From: Turnera subulata
Taxonomy: Eukaryota > Streptophyta > Magnoliopsida > Malpighiales > Passifloraceae
Direction: 5' to 3'
Length of the DNA stretch: 64,000 nucleotides
Assembly (NCBI GenBank): GCA_028386065.3
Contig: JAKUCV010004308.1
Location: 203,461-267,460 of the forward strand
Of this stretch, positions 11,367 to 22,999 are shown piece by piece (position 1 is the stretch's first letter; the number at the start of each line of letters is the position of its first letter). The position numbers and the translations under genes were made by a program. The notes under the pieces are model-generated. The model was not told the DNA's origin and searched no databases. It was given only the letters and a program-made list of their open reading frames with translations.

Positions 11367-12074
11367 AGATATCGCTCCAACGGTTGATTGGGCTGTAACC
11401 GATTCCTCTAGTATTGCACCCAAAAATATTGTACAAAGTTAGGTTCTTTACATCTGGGTTGTTACCCTTTATCTGTTTTGTTGTTTGTTGGCTTTAGAGT
11501 AGATTTTGTGCGTCCTTCTATTCACCTTTGGCTGTAGAATGAAAGAACAATGACCCGTGCCAGTGTATATATTAGACCAATTAGGAGTTTAATTTCTTTT
11601 GCATTTCAAATATAGTACAGGGACTAAAAATCTACTAGGTATTTGTAGTATTTGACGAATTAATACTTTTATTGTAGCAGAATTATTTTAGGTATTGTGG
11701 AGCACATATTTTGGAATATTAGACCAATTAGGAGTTTATTTTCCCTCACATTACAGATATAGTAAAGGGGCTAAAAAGCTACCACGTATTTCTAATATTT
11801 GACAAAGTAGTACTTTTATTTTAGCAGAATTATTCTAGTTACTGTGGAGTGCATGTTTTGGAAACACTTGTCGACAGTTTGTATATTAAATCAATTAGGA
11901 GTTTCTTTTCACTTGTTGATTGAGTTAAGCCATGTTACACACGGATTTTTAAAGATTATTTGATTTGTTTTTTTTTATAGTCTTGCAAAATGACCTCTTA
12001 GCTCCAACCATAAATTGGATATATTCCTTTTCTATCTTGGGCAATACTCTGATGTATTGCGATTGCATTTTCTC

Positions 12075-12300
12075 AGTTAATGCATGGCTGAGAAGCTGGT
12101 CTTAAGCGGGAGGAATCACATCGAGCAACAGAGAATAAAAGATTTGGCATTTGTTCATTATAACTTACAGTTGCAGAACAAACAACTGAGTGCAGGTGCT
12201 AATCTTGCTGCCTAGGATATCGATCCAACGGATGCTTGAACTTAACCAAATCCCCCAGTATTGCAGCCGAAAATGGTGTTTGGGAACAGAGGGACTAGGT
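12075..12300 (+). pseudogene. hAT transposase C-terminal relic, copy 2
   Basis: This is the second copy of the same relic: GRNHIEQQRIKDLAFVHYNL then LQLQNKQLSAGANLAA and a stop. Copy 2 is closer than copy 1 to the usual hAT pattern. After it, sequence resembling RYAPMPPKLKDIVGVFLLG can be read. Confidence 0.6.
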
Positions 12301-12427
12301 ATGCACCGATGCCTCCAAAGTTGAAGGATATAGTGGGAGTATTTCTGCTTGGATAGCGTAATCTTAGTCTAAAGTTGAATACCACATTTGTAGTAATTGT
12401 CAAAGTAGTACTTTTATTGTAGCTGGA

Positions 12428-13160
12428 TTATTCTAGGTACTGTGGAGTACATGTTTTGGAACAACTTGTCGACCTGTAAATAAATCTTGCGAGAGCATTT
12501 GTCTCGTTATTTTTCGGTCCCACAGAATCTCGCATGAGCTCTAGCCCTTCTGTTCTGTAATTCATGTTAAAAAATTTGTGCGCTCCTAGTAGCAGTTTTG
12601 CGGTCCGGTTCCCTTCTTTGCTTAACTTGTTCAAGAAGAATTGTCCAAAAGGGTTGTCCCTCAATTCTAGGAGTTTGGTATCAAGCAGTGTTATCAGAAC
12701 CGGACCGGACCGGACGGTTCAACCGGTCGGACCGTGATTCGAGCATTATGCTGGGTTTTTAGGGTAATGGACCGGATGCGACATTGATCCGGAAAAAACC
12801 GGGTGACCCGCCTGGTTTTCACTGACCCGGTTGAACCAATGACCCGGCCAAGTCATTTTCAAAACATAATTATGCTACTTTTTTTATTTTTTCCTATTTT
12901 TACAAGAAAGTAGTATTTTTAAAAGAAAATTTTATATTTTTAGACTTTATATTTATTTTTAGTTTATAATTATATATAAATATGAATATATATATAATAA
13001 TTATTATACAGGTTCTTTGACATTGAACCTTCAGTTCGAACCCGGTCCGACCAGTGAACCATGATTCAGGACCTTTTCTGGGTCAGTGCCCAGTCCGGTT
13101 CTGATAACACTGGTATCAAGTGCTCCAACATCGAATTGTTCCAAGATCTCTTTTGTATAA
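12428..13160 (-). pseudogene. Unidentified plant gene fragment, possibly F-box (At1g67623-like) family, split by a MITE
   Basis: On the minus strand a frame reads LLELRDNPFGQFFLNKLS, then GNRTAKLLLGAHKFFNMNY and GLELMRDSV. The spacing of Gly, Ala and aromatic residues recalls the region after the F-box in small plant F-box proteins of the At1g67623/At2g35280 type. That identification is tentative. The frame continues on the far side of the MITE (EQFDVGALDTK near 13130), so the MITE landed inside an existing coding-like sequence. No start and no F-box are visible. Confidence 0.4.
12686..13112. mobile_element. hAT-type MITE, 427 bp
   Basis: Terminal inverted repeats of 20 bp (CAGTGTTATCAGAACCGGAC and its complement) bound the element. 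It is flanked by a perfect 8-bp duplication, GTATCAAG, at 12678-12685 and 13113-13120. An 8-bp duplication with CAGTG ends fits hAT. The outer arms are rich in ACCGG/CCGGT and the centre is AT-rich; it codes for nothing. Confidence 0.88.
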
Positions 13161-14088
13161 CATAATTAATTATATTTCTTGCAGTTGCAATATGTGAGAA
13201 AACGGTATTAGTTTTTGGTGAATGCTTCGGTGCTGCCCTTTAATGGGGTTGCACAAACACATACCCCACTTGTCGCGTCTGGATAGGGCCACGCGGCATT
13301 GTCTTTTCCACCTTAGATAATAAAAAATTATTTTTAATGAGTTTATATTATTTTTTATTAGGCCCCTAAACTTTGTAAGATTATAAAATATACCCAAATT
13401 CAATACGGCAGGCGGTAGCTAATAACAGAACAATGCTGTTAAAAATTTAAAACAATTCTCGATTGAAATAAAAAATAAAAATCTCTCCTCCCTTTCAAAA
13501 TTTCTTCCCCAATAAACAATTTTTGAAAACCCTAATTAACGGTTCCACAATCTCCTCTCCTCTCCGTTCCTATCCTTACTGTGGCGCCAATTCCTAGTTT
13601 GAGGTTTGAATGGCTTGTGTTCGTGGAGGATATAAAATTATGGATGCCTGTGAGTTCAAAAGCTGTCCCCTTTTCAGTTTTATGGGTTGAAAATTGGTCG
13701 GTGGTCGGAACACAGTGTTGGATGGTGATGGCGATGAGGAGGAGCTTTCTTCTTCTTGAGTATCCTCCTCCACATACCTTGATATGTTGTTGGATAATGG
13801 GGGTAGATCCAGGATTAAGCCCCAATATGGCCATGAATTCCATCTGGGTATCTCCCCCTTCTTTCAGTGAATGAAGTTCATATTTTTATTTCTGTTGGAA
13901 AAGCTTTTTCTGCATTTTTGTGGGTGTGAATTGTACTACCTGATACAAAGTCAAGTCCTCTGCTTTTCTGGCTGTATGTGCTTTCTTCTTAAGAGATTTT
14001 AATTATGTTTGCTAGTGGTTGCAATGAAGTCTTATTCATGGGAACTTTTGGTATTCATTCTGAAAAGTATGTTGATATTTAGGAGAAA
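13121..14088. other. Low-copy, partly gene-like sequence
   Basis: 13121-13480 is AT-rich with no signal. Around 13530 a plant leader-like AAACCCTAA precedes a CT-rich stretch. 13600-13870 has moderate coding character on the plus strand (GDGDEEELSSS, later LDNGGRSRIKPQYG), but the frames are broken and I do not recognise a family. It could be a decayed or captured first exon. Copia-2 sequence begins abruptly near 14089. Confidence 0.35.
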
Positions 14089-14703
14089 ATGCAAGCGTTT
14101 GATATCTTTGATTTAATTTCTTTTGTTTCTTTTGTGCTGTCCTCTTTAGACCTAGCAGATTTCTCAACAGCAATATTAAAAACATTGGATGATTCCCCAA
14201 TAGTAGATATTTCAGTAGGCGTTTTCAAGGTAGGTGGGTTTGTATCAAAAGCATCAAGGGTAGATCTACAAAAACGAATAGGATCTAGACTTAAAAGACC
14301 AGAGTCAAAGATATTACCCGGTGGTTAGATATCCAAAGAGGAGGGAATGGTTGAGCTGTTCAGATTTGGAGTGTGTTCTGGCCAAGGAGCACGTTGAGGC
14401 CATTCCTTAACACCAACTGTCTCTTGTTTGTTCTTTTTGTAGGCTTCAATGGCAGTCTTAAATTTCGTAAGCTGCCTTTTGCGGTGACGTCATGTCCGGT
14501 ACTGAAGCTTGTGTCACGAATTTGACAGGCCGTTTTCTAGCATACATCACTTTTGCAGCCTCCTTTTTGGTTAAGCCTCTACGAACGGAGTTTGTAGAAG
14601 ACTTGGCAGGAGAGGATATTGATGGTGGCTTTGAAGTAGGCTTTTTAGGATTTGTAGTGTTGGAGTGGTGTTTTGGATTTCTTTTATCCGAAGAAGGCTT
14701 CAT
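14089..14703 (-). pseudogene. Copia-2 third ORF, N-terminal fragment
   Basis: The ATG at about 14703 starts MKPSSDKRNPKHHSNTTNPK, basic and Ser/Pro/Thr-rich like the start of the copia-1 ORF. Further on, LLSLDPIRFCRSTLDAFD matches copia-1 LLCPDPIRYRVSTLEDSE. Frames are interrupted near 14460 and 14330. The acidic tract and conserved domain are lost beyond 14089. Confidence 0.75.
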
Positions 14704-15396
14704 GTTGTAAGGGAATTAGGGTTGAAAGGAGAGAATTTCAGTGAGGTGAGATTTTGGAGCTGAAAGTGTTGGAGAGAATTTAAAATAGGTGAGAGGTTTT
14801 AGTGTTTAACAAGGAAAGTAGAAAAAGTAAGGAAGTAGAGTATAACCGGTAGGGAGTTACAAAGGTGGGAGGAAGAAAAGTCAGTTAAGGGTTATTCAAG
14901 TTGTCATAACTGGTGAGATAGTGGCAATAACTCCTTCCTTCTGTCTTTTTCAGCTTTTGGCAGGGGATCCCACCGTGGTCCCCTCTTCTGGACTACTTTG
15001 ACCTTCTCCATTTAAAAAAATCTGCACTCATGCCCCCATAAAAAATACTTGTTCTGACTTTTCAGGACCACTATGATTTGATCCTCCGAGTTGCAAAGAC
15101 GCTTCTATCCGATGGATAATAGCTATTGGTCACTTGGTTTCTCTTCCAACAACCTGTCAGGCTCCCAAAAGTTGAAATCCTTCTTTGAATTTTCCTGAAC
15201 CATGTTGATTTTGTTTTCCCGCTTGAAGAGATTCCATTGTTCACTGGTCATTGACTGGTGGGTATTTGGTTTCCTCAAAATCCAAATTGACTCTTTTCAT
15301 CCATTTTGGTTCCACTGATGACTATAACGCCACAACATATTTCCTCATATGCCATAGGGCTTAGTGAACGTGAATATGCACTAAATACTATGTATG

Positions 15397-16072
15397 TGAA
15401 ACGACCGCATCCCAAAACAATAATACAAAACATAAATATTTATAAAATAACTAAAATGCTCTTAAATCTAGGGATGCCAACCTCTGTGTAAAAATATCAA
15501 CTCAATATCTCAGAGTAATCAAAAATTAACATCAGGAAACAAAGAGTCAAATATAAATCAGGCTTAACTAGCCAAAGTAATACCGGTTCAACCAACCGGA
15601 AAAATATCTGATCAAAATCCAAAGAAACCAAAACAGTATCCCGAAAAAATACGCAGCGAAAAAATAACAATAATAAAGTCAATGACAAGTGTAGAACATA
15701 TGAAGTGTCAACTCTATGGATCCACCAGGAAGGAAACACGGCTACCTGCTGAAATGAAGAGGCTGATACTCAAGGTAAGAGCGTCCGTCAACAAGCTACT
15801 AATGATCTGTAAAACCACAGTGGTGATTTATATGAGTCGCCTACTCAATATACAATATAAGACAAATATACTGACACACAAAGACAGGCTCGTAGGGTGA
15901 GTAAGTTCACGAGCACAAGCGACTGATCAGTCCGGGGCTCAACCCAAAATAAAATAATTCCAAGAAAAGAATTAATTCCTTGTCCAAAAACTCGGAAATA
16001 TCTCGAGGGTAATATTGGAAATAAAATTCCAAAAATTTCATAAATTATAATATGAAAAATCGGGACGTTACA
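15397..16072 (-). repeat. Gypsy-1 3' LTR
   Basis: 676 bp ending in CGTTACA. The equivalent part of the 5' LTR has about 130 extra bases (near 21285-21415) that are absent here, so this copy has an internal deletion. The degenerate polypurine tract on the minus strand just inside reads GTGGTAGAAC. A related LTR fragment lies at 54453-55117. Confidence 0.9.
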
Positions 16073-16130
16073 GTTCTACCACACTTATGAAAATTTCGTC
16101 CTCGAAATTACATGATAAGAATCAAAACAG

Positions 16131-16550
16131 CTATGGATACTGCTCCATTATATGGGACTCAACCTCCCAAGTAGCCTCATTCGGAGAGTGACGGCTCCAT
16201 CTAACTCGAACCATGGGAATAGTATGACTCCTCAATTGTCGTACTTCCCGAGCTAAGATCTCATTCGGCTCCTCGACACAAGTCAGATCATCAGCAACCT
16301 CCAACTCCATAGCTAATACCACATGACTCGGATCAGATCGATAACGCCTCAACATCGAGACATGGAATCCATCGTGTATGCGAGACAACTCCTCCGGTAA
16401 TGCCAATCTGTAGGCCAGCGGACCAATCCGCTCGACGATCTCACAAGGACCGATATAACGAGGGCTCAATTTGCCCTTCCTCCCAAACCAGATAACACCT
16501 CTCCAGGGAGCAACACGGAGGAATACCCTGTCCCCTACACTGTACTCCAT
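16131..16550 (-). pseudogene. Gypsy-1 integrase C-terminus with chromodomain
   Basis: The GPY/F module is visible as [30 protein letters not shown] and [11 protein letters not shown]. It is followed by a chromodomain-like end, [18 protein letters not shown]. Chromodomains steer chromovirus integration to modified chromatin. This stretch is open for 139 codons; the frame upstream is broken at 16551. Confidence 0.88.
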
Positions 16551-17568
16551 CTCCCGACGATGCTTATCAGTATAACTCCTCTATCGGTCCTGAGCAGCTC
16601 TCATGCACTGCTTGACCACCTCAATCTGATCCATAGTCTCCTGGACAAGATCTGGACCAATCACCTATCTCAGACCCTCCTCATCCCAACAGATCGGACT
16701 ACGGCACTTCTGCCCATACAAAAAGCCTCATAAGGCGCCATACCGATATTGTTATAAGCAAACTCAACCAACGGTAATGTCTCATCCCAAGAACTACTGA
16801 AGTTGAGCACACAGGCTCTAAGCATTTCCTCCAAAGTCTGAATAGTCCTCTATGACTGTCTATCTGTCTGCGGATGAAAAGCTGTACTGGAATTCAGCTT
16901 AGTATACAAAGCTGACTGCAAACTCTTCCAAAAGTGGGATGTGAACATCGGATCCCTGTCCGACACAATGGATAGAGGAACTCCATGTAATCTGAAAACA
17001 CCCGAGACATACAATCTTGCCAGCTTATCCATTGTATCTGTCTGTTGGATAGGTAGGAAGTGAGCTGACTTAGTCAACCTGTCGACCCAAATGGAATCAT
17101 GCCGACCCCGGGTTCTCGGTAAACCAATCACAAAATCCATAGTGATGTGCTCCCACTTCCACTACGGAATAGACAAAGATCTCATCTTGCAAGCAGGAGC
17201 CTGATGCTCGGGTTTCACCTGTTGACAAGTCATACAACAAGCCATAAACTCTGCAATGTCCTTCTTCATCCCAGGCCACCAATAGTGACTCTTCAGGTTC
17301 AGGTACATCTTTGTGCTACCCGGATGCATGGCATAAGGTGCGTTGTGCGCCTCATCCGTAATCCACCTCCTCAGGTCATCCATGTCCGGAACACAAAGAC
17401 AATCACCCGTCATCAAAGCTCCATCCTCCTCGGATATAAAAACTAGAACTCTCTCCACCGAGAGCCTTATCCCACAACTCTGCTAGATGAGGGTCACCGA
17501 ACTGCAAGTCCATAATCTTATCCTGCAAGGTCGGTCGGATGCTCAAACTGGCCAACAAGGCTCCGGTA
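16551..17568 (-). pseudogene. Gypsy-1 integrase zinc finger and catalytic core
   Basis: The zinc-binding H2C2 part is MHPGSTKMYLNLKSHYWWPG with CCMTCQQVKPEHQ (about 17200-17330). The core has MDFVIGLPR and IVSDRDPMF carrying the first two catalytic aspartates. The third acidic residue has become a stop: the frame reads HPQTDRQS-stop-RTIQ at about 16855, where Glu is expected. Two codons also seem lost before DRLTKSAHF. The upstream end is cut by the solo LTR. Confidence 0.88.
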
Positions 17569-17573
17569 TCATC

Positions 17574-20500
17574 TGTAATGCCCCGGATTTTCGGTATTTA
17601 ATTTTTAAGGATTTACGGAATTTTTGAATTTTATTTCCAATTTTACCCTTATAGAATTTCCGGGTGTTTTTAGTCAAGAAAATTATTATTATTATTATTA
17701 TTATTATTAATTTATTTTCCTTGGAATGTTTTATTACTTCTGGAATTAATTCTTAGTCGGTTTCTGTGAGAACGATTGGAGTTCCGAGGTAAAACAAAGA
17801 GTGCATAGTAGTTTTATCAAAACTACGTAGTTTTGGATTTAAAGAAAAATAAAAGAAATAAATAAAACCTAACCTACACTCGCGCGTTGACTAGGGAAGA
17901 GTTGACCGCACCTTAGACCAAAACGACGTCGTTTTGGTCCAGGCTGGCCAACCCTAACCCTTCCCTCTTTTTTTTCTCTTCTCTTTCTCTTCATTCATCC
18001 CTTTTCTCTTCCTCGCCGCCCCCACTATTTTTGTTCCCTCTTTCCCACGATTTGCCTCTCCCACCCCCGGTCTCTCCTCAACGGTTACCTCCCTGATTCT
18101 CTCACTCTCTTTTATTTTATTTTCGTTCTTTTGTTTCTTTTTCTTCTCCATCCCTGTTCTTCTCTCGATCTCTCGCTACCTCCCTTCTCCCTCGATTTGC
18201 TCTCTCTCTCACCCCACAACCATCGTAGGACGGCGCCTCCTTGAAGCCGCCACCGCCGCCGCTACCCAGTTGCAAGAGGAGGTCGGGCTTGGACGAGGTG
18301 CGTCGTCTTCGCCTCTCGGTTGTCCTCTGGTAAGCCACCGTCGATTTCCCTCTTGTTCTTCTTTCTTCCCCCATTTGTTTCTGGGATTGTGCTAATCAGG
18401 TGTTATTGTTGTTCGGTCGCGAATGGTGGTCGAGGTCGGCTGTGGCAAGTTCGGTGGGCTGGCCGGCGCGGGCTTGTTTCGAAAGTGAGGTGCAGGGTTG
18501 TTTTGGGGCTTTAGAGGTCGGATCCAGTGTGCAGCAGAGTGTTTTTGCGATTTCCGATAAGAATCGGACATCCTCAACCCCTTCCTAATTCGATTTGATG
18601 CTTGTATGTGTTGTATCGTTGAAATGGGTTGTTGTTTGGGGTTGTGGCAGCTTGTTGGCGGGGGGCCTGCAGTGGTTGGTTACGTGGGTGTTCATGTTGT
18701 TTCGGTAGTGAGGATTCATGCTCGGTTTCCAGTGTGTGCAATTGATCTGGGCAATGGATTTTTCCGATAAGGATCCGATGCCTTAATCCGTTGCTCAATT
18801 CGTTTTGATGCTTGGTAATCATTGTTTGGTTGATTTGAGTGTCGATTGGTGATGTTCCGGGTTGGCAGTTGCTGGTGGGATGTTCTTGGTCACTCGGGTT
18901 TCATTTTCCGGCGAGGGAGTTGACCGGAATCCGGCGAGGCTTGGGTGCTGTTCTGGCAGTCCAGATTTCTTTTCGACTTTCACACGGTAATTCCCAGTTT
19001 TAGCCGTAGTTAGTTTTTGGTACGGTATATGTTTTGTAAATGCATTTAATCGTTGTATTAAGAAATGAAATGGATTTAGTAGAAACCGAGGGTGACGAGT
19101 TGAGAGTCGCGTGGCCAGTATATGTCTGACACACATAGTATCTTTAGGCCGAAAAGGCTGGGCTCGGGTTTACTAAGTAATATGGTATTCATCACGGATC
19201 GGGCCCAGGCCCATTAGCTCTTTTATTTGACTCTTGGACATGGAATGGGCTTAAGGCCCAATAAATGGTAAATTATTTAAGATGGGTTTAGGCCCAATGG
19301 CTTTTATGATGTGGGCTTTAGGCCCGGGTATAAAATTGGTTTTGATTTAGGCTTAGACCCGGATCTCTTTGTAACGGGCTTAATTTACGGTCTAAGCTTA
19401 AGACGATATCATTAGCATGCATTCATTCTTTTGTCATGAGTAAACAACTTATGTGATGTATATATTCGTAGGATGTCACGGATATAGGATTGTTGAGGCG
19501 GAACGAGGCTTCGGCTTCCGAGACGGTTGATATTACCCAAGTGAGGACATATAAACATTTGTATAAGTACTGCCTACATTACTCGGTTAATTGACATGGT
19601 TTATAAAGTGGTAATGTTCGTTTGGCATTGAATGCTGTATGCGTGTATGCCTGTTGTGTTGTTGTTGTTGTTTGCACGGTGAATCATGATGATGATATCT
19701 TTGTGGTTGTATGCCTGATTATGTGGATTGTGTACCGGTGAGATATGATTGCTAGTGAGCATGCTTTGTTTGTTATGCTAAATAACATGTTTTATGATTT
19801 TGAAGTTGTGTGGTGATTTGTGGGCTAGAGGCCCAGACTTGAGAACAAAATGTTAAATCCACACAACCCTGGATAAACAGAACGTATGGCACACATAACA
19901 CTGAAGTATAATTGAGAATAATGTACAATAAGAATACTACTGTGGGGCTGTTGACCGATTGGTTCGAGCGGGAAGTGATACCCCTCGGGATTGCATGCGG
20001 GATAGCATGGTATATGCTGTTTAGCATATGGGTCAGTGATGACCGGTTCTACCTTCCTCTTTCTATCTCCCCATTTCTTTCACCCCTTTTCTACCTCCAT
20101 CTTTCTCTCTGTCTGTCTCTCCCTTTCACTAATTGTATTGGGCCTTGCCCTGATTATTATGGGCTTATGCCCTGGTTGTCTCATGAGACGGGACCGAGCT
20201 CGAAGCACACAGTAGAGGGCCCTAATAAAATGTTAAACTCTAATAATGATAAAATATAGCTATAATAAGATGATTAAAGACAGCTGTAAGTTTAAACTCT
20301 GATGATGATTTTCTGTTGTGTATTGTACTTGTTGTGCACTGTGGTTGTTATTGCTTGATGCTGGAGTATTTGTGGTTGACTTGTAGTCGTATACTATGGT
20401 TTATTTGTTTGCGGTGAGCCAGTGGTCGGTCTCACCCCCTCACAGTCTTTTCACAGGTTAACTGTTCTTTGAGCAGTGGTGCATATCAGCAGGTGGCGGT

Positions 20501-20716
20501 GTTATCCTCTCCTCGGGTCGGATCCACAGAGTTCATTCATACATGTCATTTTATGTTATTTTTGTCTTCCATTGTGTACTCGCTTAGTTGTATAATTTAT
20601 TGTATAATTGTACATTGATTATGTTGTTTGTATTGTATCCCGGGTAGAAAGGGCAATTTGATCTTTTCACATGTTTTAATTAATTAAACTGTACAAATTG
20701 GGATATGGGCGTTTCA
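17574..20716 (+). mobile_element. Solo LTR, 3.1 kb, of a gypsy family
   Basis: It starts TGTAATGCCCCGG and ends GGGCGTTTCA, flanked by a perfect duplication TCATC (17569-17573, 20717-20721) inside gypsy-1 pol. No primer site, polypurine tract or internal coding is found, and related single LTRs occur at 36081-38356 and 62990-63796. This fits an LTR left after recombination between two LTRs. Inside are an ATT microsatellite (17686-17710), a C/T-rich leader-like zone (about 17950-18300) and repeated GGCCCA-type motifs near 19200-19330. Small open frames here are chance. Confidence 0.9.
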
Positions 20717-21049
20717 TCATCAACCTCCAATTGGGCATCCAAAGACCTCAACTCCAATAAAGATGGCAAATCAAAGGAGACCGGCACCTCATCTGCAGAT
20801 GAAACTCTCTTCCGGCTCAAAGCATCCGCAACCACATTAGCTTTTCCCGGATGGTACTCAATAGTACAATCATAATCCTTCAGGAGCTCGATCCAACGCC
20901 TCTGCCTCATTTTGAGCTCCTTCTGGGTCATGATGTGCTTCAAGCTCTTGTGATCCATGAAAATCCGACACTTCTCACCGAATAGATTGTGTCTCCAGAT
21001 CTTCAAAGCAAAGACCACAGCAGCTAACTCCAAATCATGGGTCGGATAA
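20717..21049 (-). pseudogene. Gypsy-1 RNase H fragment fused to LTR sequence
   Basis: The frame reads [52 protein letters not shown] and [12 protein letters not shown], the end of a gypsy RNase H. The upstream residues of the same open frame ([16 protein letters not shown]) come from the LTR. The identical peptide can be read in the other LTR at about 15680-15739, so the fusion marks a deletion junction near 21049, not a gene. Confidence 0.88.
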
Positions 21050-21566
21050 GTCAATGACAAGTGTAGAACATATGAAGTGTCAACTCTATGGATCCACCAG
21101 GAAGGAAACACGACTACCTGTTGAAATGAAAGAGCCTGATACTCGAGGTAAGAGCGTCCGTCAACAAGCTACTAATGGTCTGTAAAACCACGGTGGCGAT
21201 TTATATGAGTCGCCTACTCAATGTACAATATATGACAAATATACAAGCACACGAAGACAGACTCGTAGGGTGAGTAAGTGCACGAGCACAAATATACACA
21301 CACGATCAACACGTGTCAAATACCACACACATAAGAGTTATGTGAATTATCTGTTTATATTCTTTATTGCTTTTGTTATTAAGGGCCGTCTACTGTGTGC
21401 ATCGGGTGCGGTAAAGACTGATCAGTCCAGGGCTCAACCCAAAATAAAATAATCCAAGAAAAGAATTAATTTCTTATCCAAAAACTCGGAAATATCTCGA
21501 GGGTAATATTGGAAATAAAATTCCGAAAATTTAAAAAATTATAATATGAAAAATTGGGGCGTTACA
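21050..21566 (-). repeat. Gypsy-1 5' LTR remnant
   Basis: Matches 15677-16072 of the other LTR plus a segment that one lost. Its inner part, including the primer site side, was removed by the deletion at 21049. The junction carries the short match AAGTCA. Confidence 0.88.
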
Positions 21567-21645
21567 GTATGACCATGAAAGCATATAGTATATAAATGCA
21601 TGGTTTTGCACAGCAACCAACTAAGAAACCAAATGAGCATGTATG

Positions 21646-22307
21646 TTAAGGTAAATTGCACATTCCAAGTTCAAGCTTGATTTTGGTGAACTGATCCTCC
21701 TTGAGTGGCTTTGTAAAGATGTCAGCAAGCTGATTCTCAGTCTTCACGAACTCAATTGCCACATCTTTCTTCAATACATGATCTCTGATGAAATGATGTC
21801 TTACTTCTATGTGCTTGGTCCGATAGTGCTGAATTGGATTCCTGGTCAAATTAATTGCACTAGAACTGTCACAATAGATTGGAACACAATTAAATGTGAG
21901 TCCATAGTCACTAATAGTTTGTTTCATCCATTGAACTTGTGCACAACAAGCTCCTGCAGCAACATATTCAGCCTCCGTGGTTGATGTTGCAACCGAGTTT
22001 TGCTTTTTACTTGATCAAGACCCAAGGGATTGTCCAAGCAATTAACAAGTGCCACTTGTGCTTTTCGTTCCAAGGTACACTCTGCAAAATCTGCATCTGA
22101 GTAGCTTGTTAGCTCAAAAGAGTAAACTTTGGGGTACCATAAACCTAGTGAAGGTGTGCCTTTAAGATACTTGAATATGCGCTTAATCGCCTTAAGGTGT
22201 GATTCTTTAGGACATGATTGAAATCTTGCACATAAGCACACACTAAACATTATATCAGGCCTTGTGGGGCTAGGCTTGGTTTCACTGAAACCAAACCATT
22301 TCAACAA
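21646..22307 (-). pseudogene. Copia-2 RNase H
   Basis: Homologous to copia-1 RNase H: SYSDADFAECTLERK, YCDSSSAINLTRNPI, HIEVRHHFIRDHVLKKD, LADIFTKPLKEDQFTKI. About 108 bp between KPSP and TRPDIMFSV is missing compared with copia-1, with GTGG at both edges of the gap. A frameshift near 22020 breaks the middle (expected TTEAEY region). Confidence 0.88.
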
Positions 22308-22990
22308 CTCACGGGTATATTTTGCTTGGTTGATGAAAATTCCTCCATCAAGTTGCTTAACTTGGAACGCAGAAAGAAATTAAGCTCACCCATCATGCTC
22401 ATTTCGAATTCACTATACATAAGCTTCTCAAAATCCTTGCAAAGTAGATCATTTGTAGCTCCAAATAAAATATCATCAATATAGATTTGCACTATGGTAA
22501 TGCCACTCTTGTTAGTTCTAACAAACAATGTTGAATCAACTTTGCCTCTAGAAAAGCCTTTAGACACAAGATATGAACTTAACATATCATACCATGCTCT
22601 AAGAGCTTGTTTGAGTCCATATAATGCCTTTTTAAGCTTGTAATCATGCTCTGGATGGTCATGACTTTCAAAACAATGTGGTTGCTCTACATAAACCTCT
22701 TCTAATATATGTCCATTTAAGAATACATTTTTAACGTCCATTTGATAAAGTTTGAATGATCTACAAAATGCAAATGCAAGTAGCATGTGTATAAATTCTA
22801 ACCTAGCAACAAGAGAAAATGTCTCATCATAATCAATACCTTCTTCTTGGTTATAACCTTGAGCAACCAACCTTGCTTTGTTTCTTACCACAATTCCAGT
22901 TTCATCAAGTTTGTTTCTGAAAATCCATTTGGTTCCAATGACTGGATGTTTTGCTGGTCTAGGCACATGTTCCTATACATCACTCCGTTT
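22301..22990 (-). pseudogene. Copia-2 reverse transcriptase
   Basis: The open frame covers [54 protein letters not shown] and the catalytic IVQIYIDDILFGAT. It runs out of frame at GELNFFL, at the same base as copia-1. Upstream, a stop separates it from the integrase linker. Confidence 0.9.
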
Positions 22991-22999
22991 GAATTGATT

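Larger units (their letters stand above)
10605..12480. repeat. Composite diverged tandem repeat
   Basis: Three blocks recur in order. H (GATTGAGTTAAGCC, then a TGTTACRCACG motif) is at 10605 and 11918. A roughly 150-bp unit begins near ATTAGACCAATTAGGAG and contains TTTTATTGTAGCAGAATTA; it lies near 10826, 10972, 11140, 11570, 11720 and 11885, with a part at 12370. B, with hAT transposase remains, is at 11190-11420 and 12030-12300. The repeats have drifted, so the amplification is old. No complete gene is present. Confidence 0.75.
15397..21566 (-). mobile_element. Gypsy-1: internally deleted chromovirus (Tekay-like) inside copia-2
   Basis: Ends are TGAAACG at 15397 and CGTTACA at 21566. A perfect 5-bp duplication, GTATG, flanks it (15392-15396, 21567-21571). 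Coding is on the minus strand: part of RNase H, integrase and a chromodomain. Without the nested solo LTR only about 3 kb remains. A deletion joins RNase H directly to the middle of the 5' LTR near 21049, removing gag, protease, RT and the primer site. GAGGACGAAATTTTC precedes the 3' LTR, as is usual in plant gypsy elements. Confidence 0.93.

Noticed and set aside
13581..13874. 97-codon plus frame as a gene
   Set aside because: It overlaps another frame of equal quality and shows no recognised domain; kept only as gene-like sequence.
17954..18374. Basic Arg/Glu/Lys-rich frames at 17954-18374
   Set aside because: They lie in the C/T-rich zone of a solo LTR; composition alone explains them.
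19912..20259. 115-codon frame inside the solo LTR
   Set aside because: Not maintained in the related LTR at 36081-38356, and no domain is recognisable.
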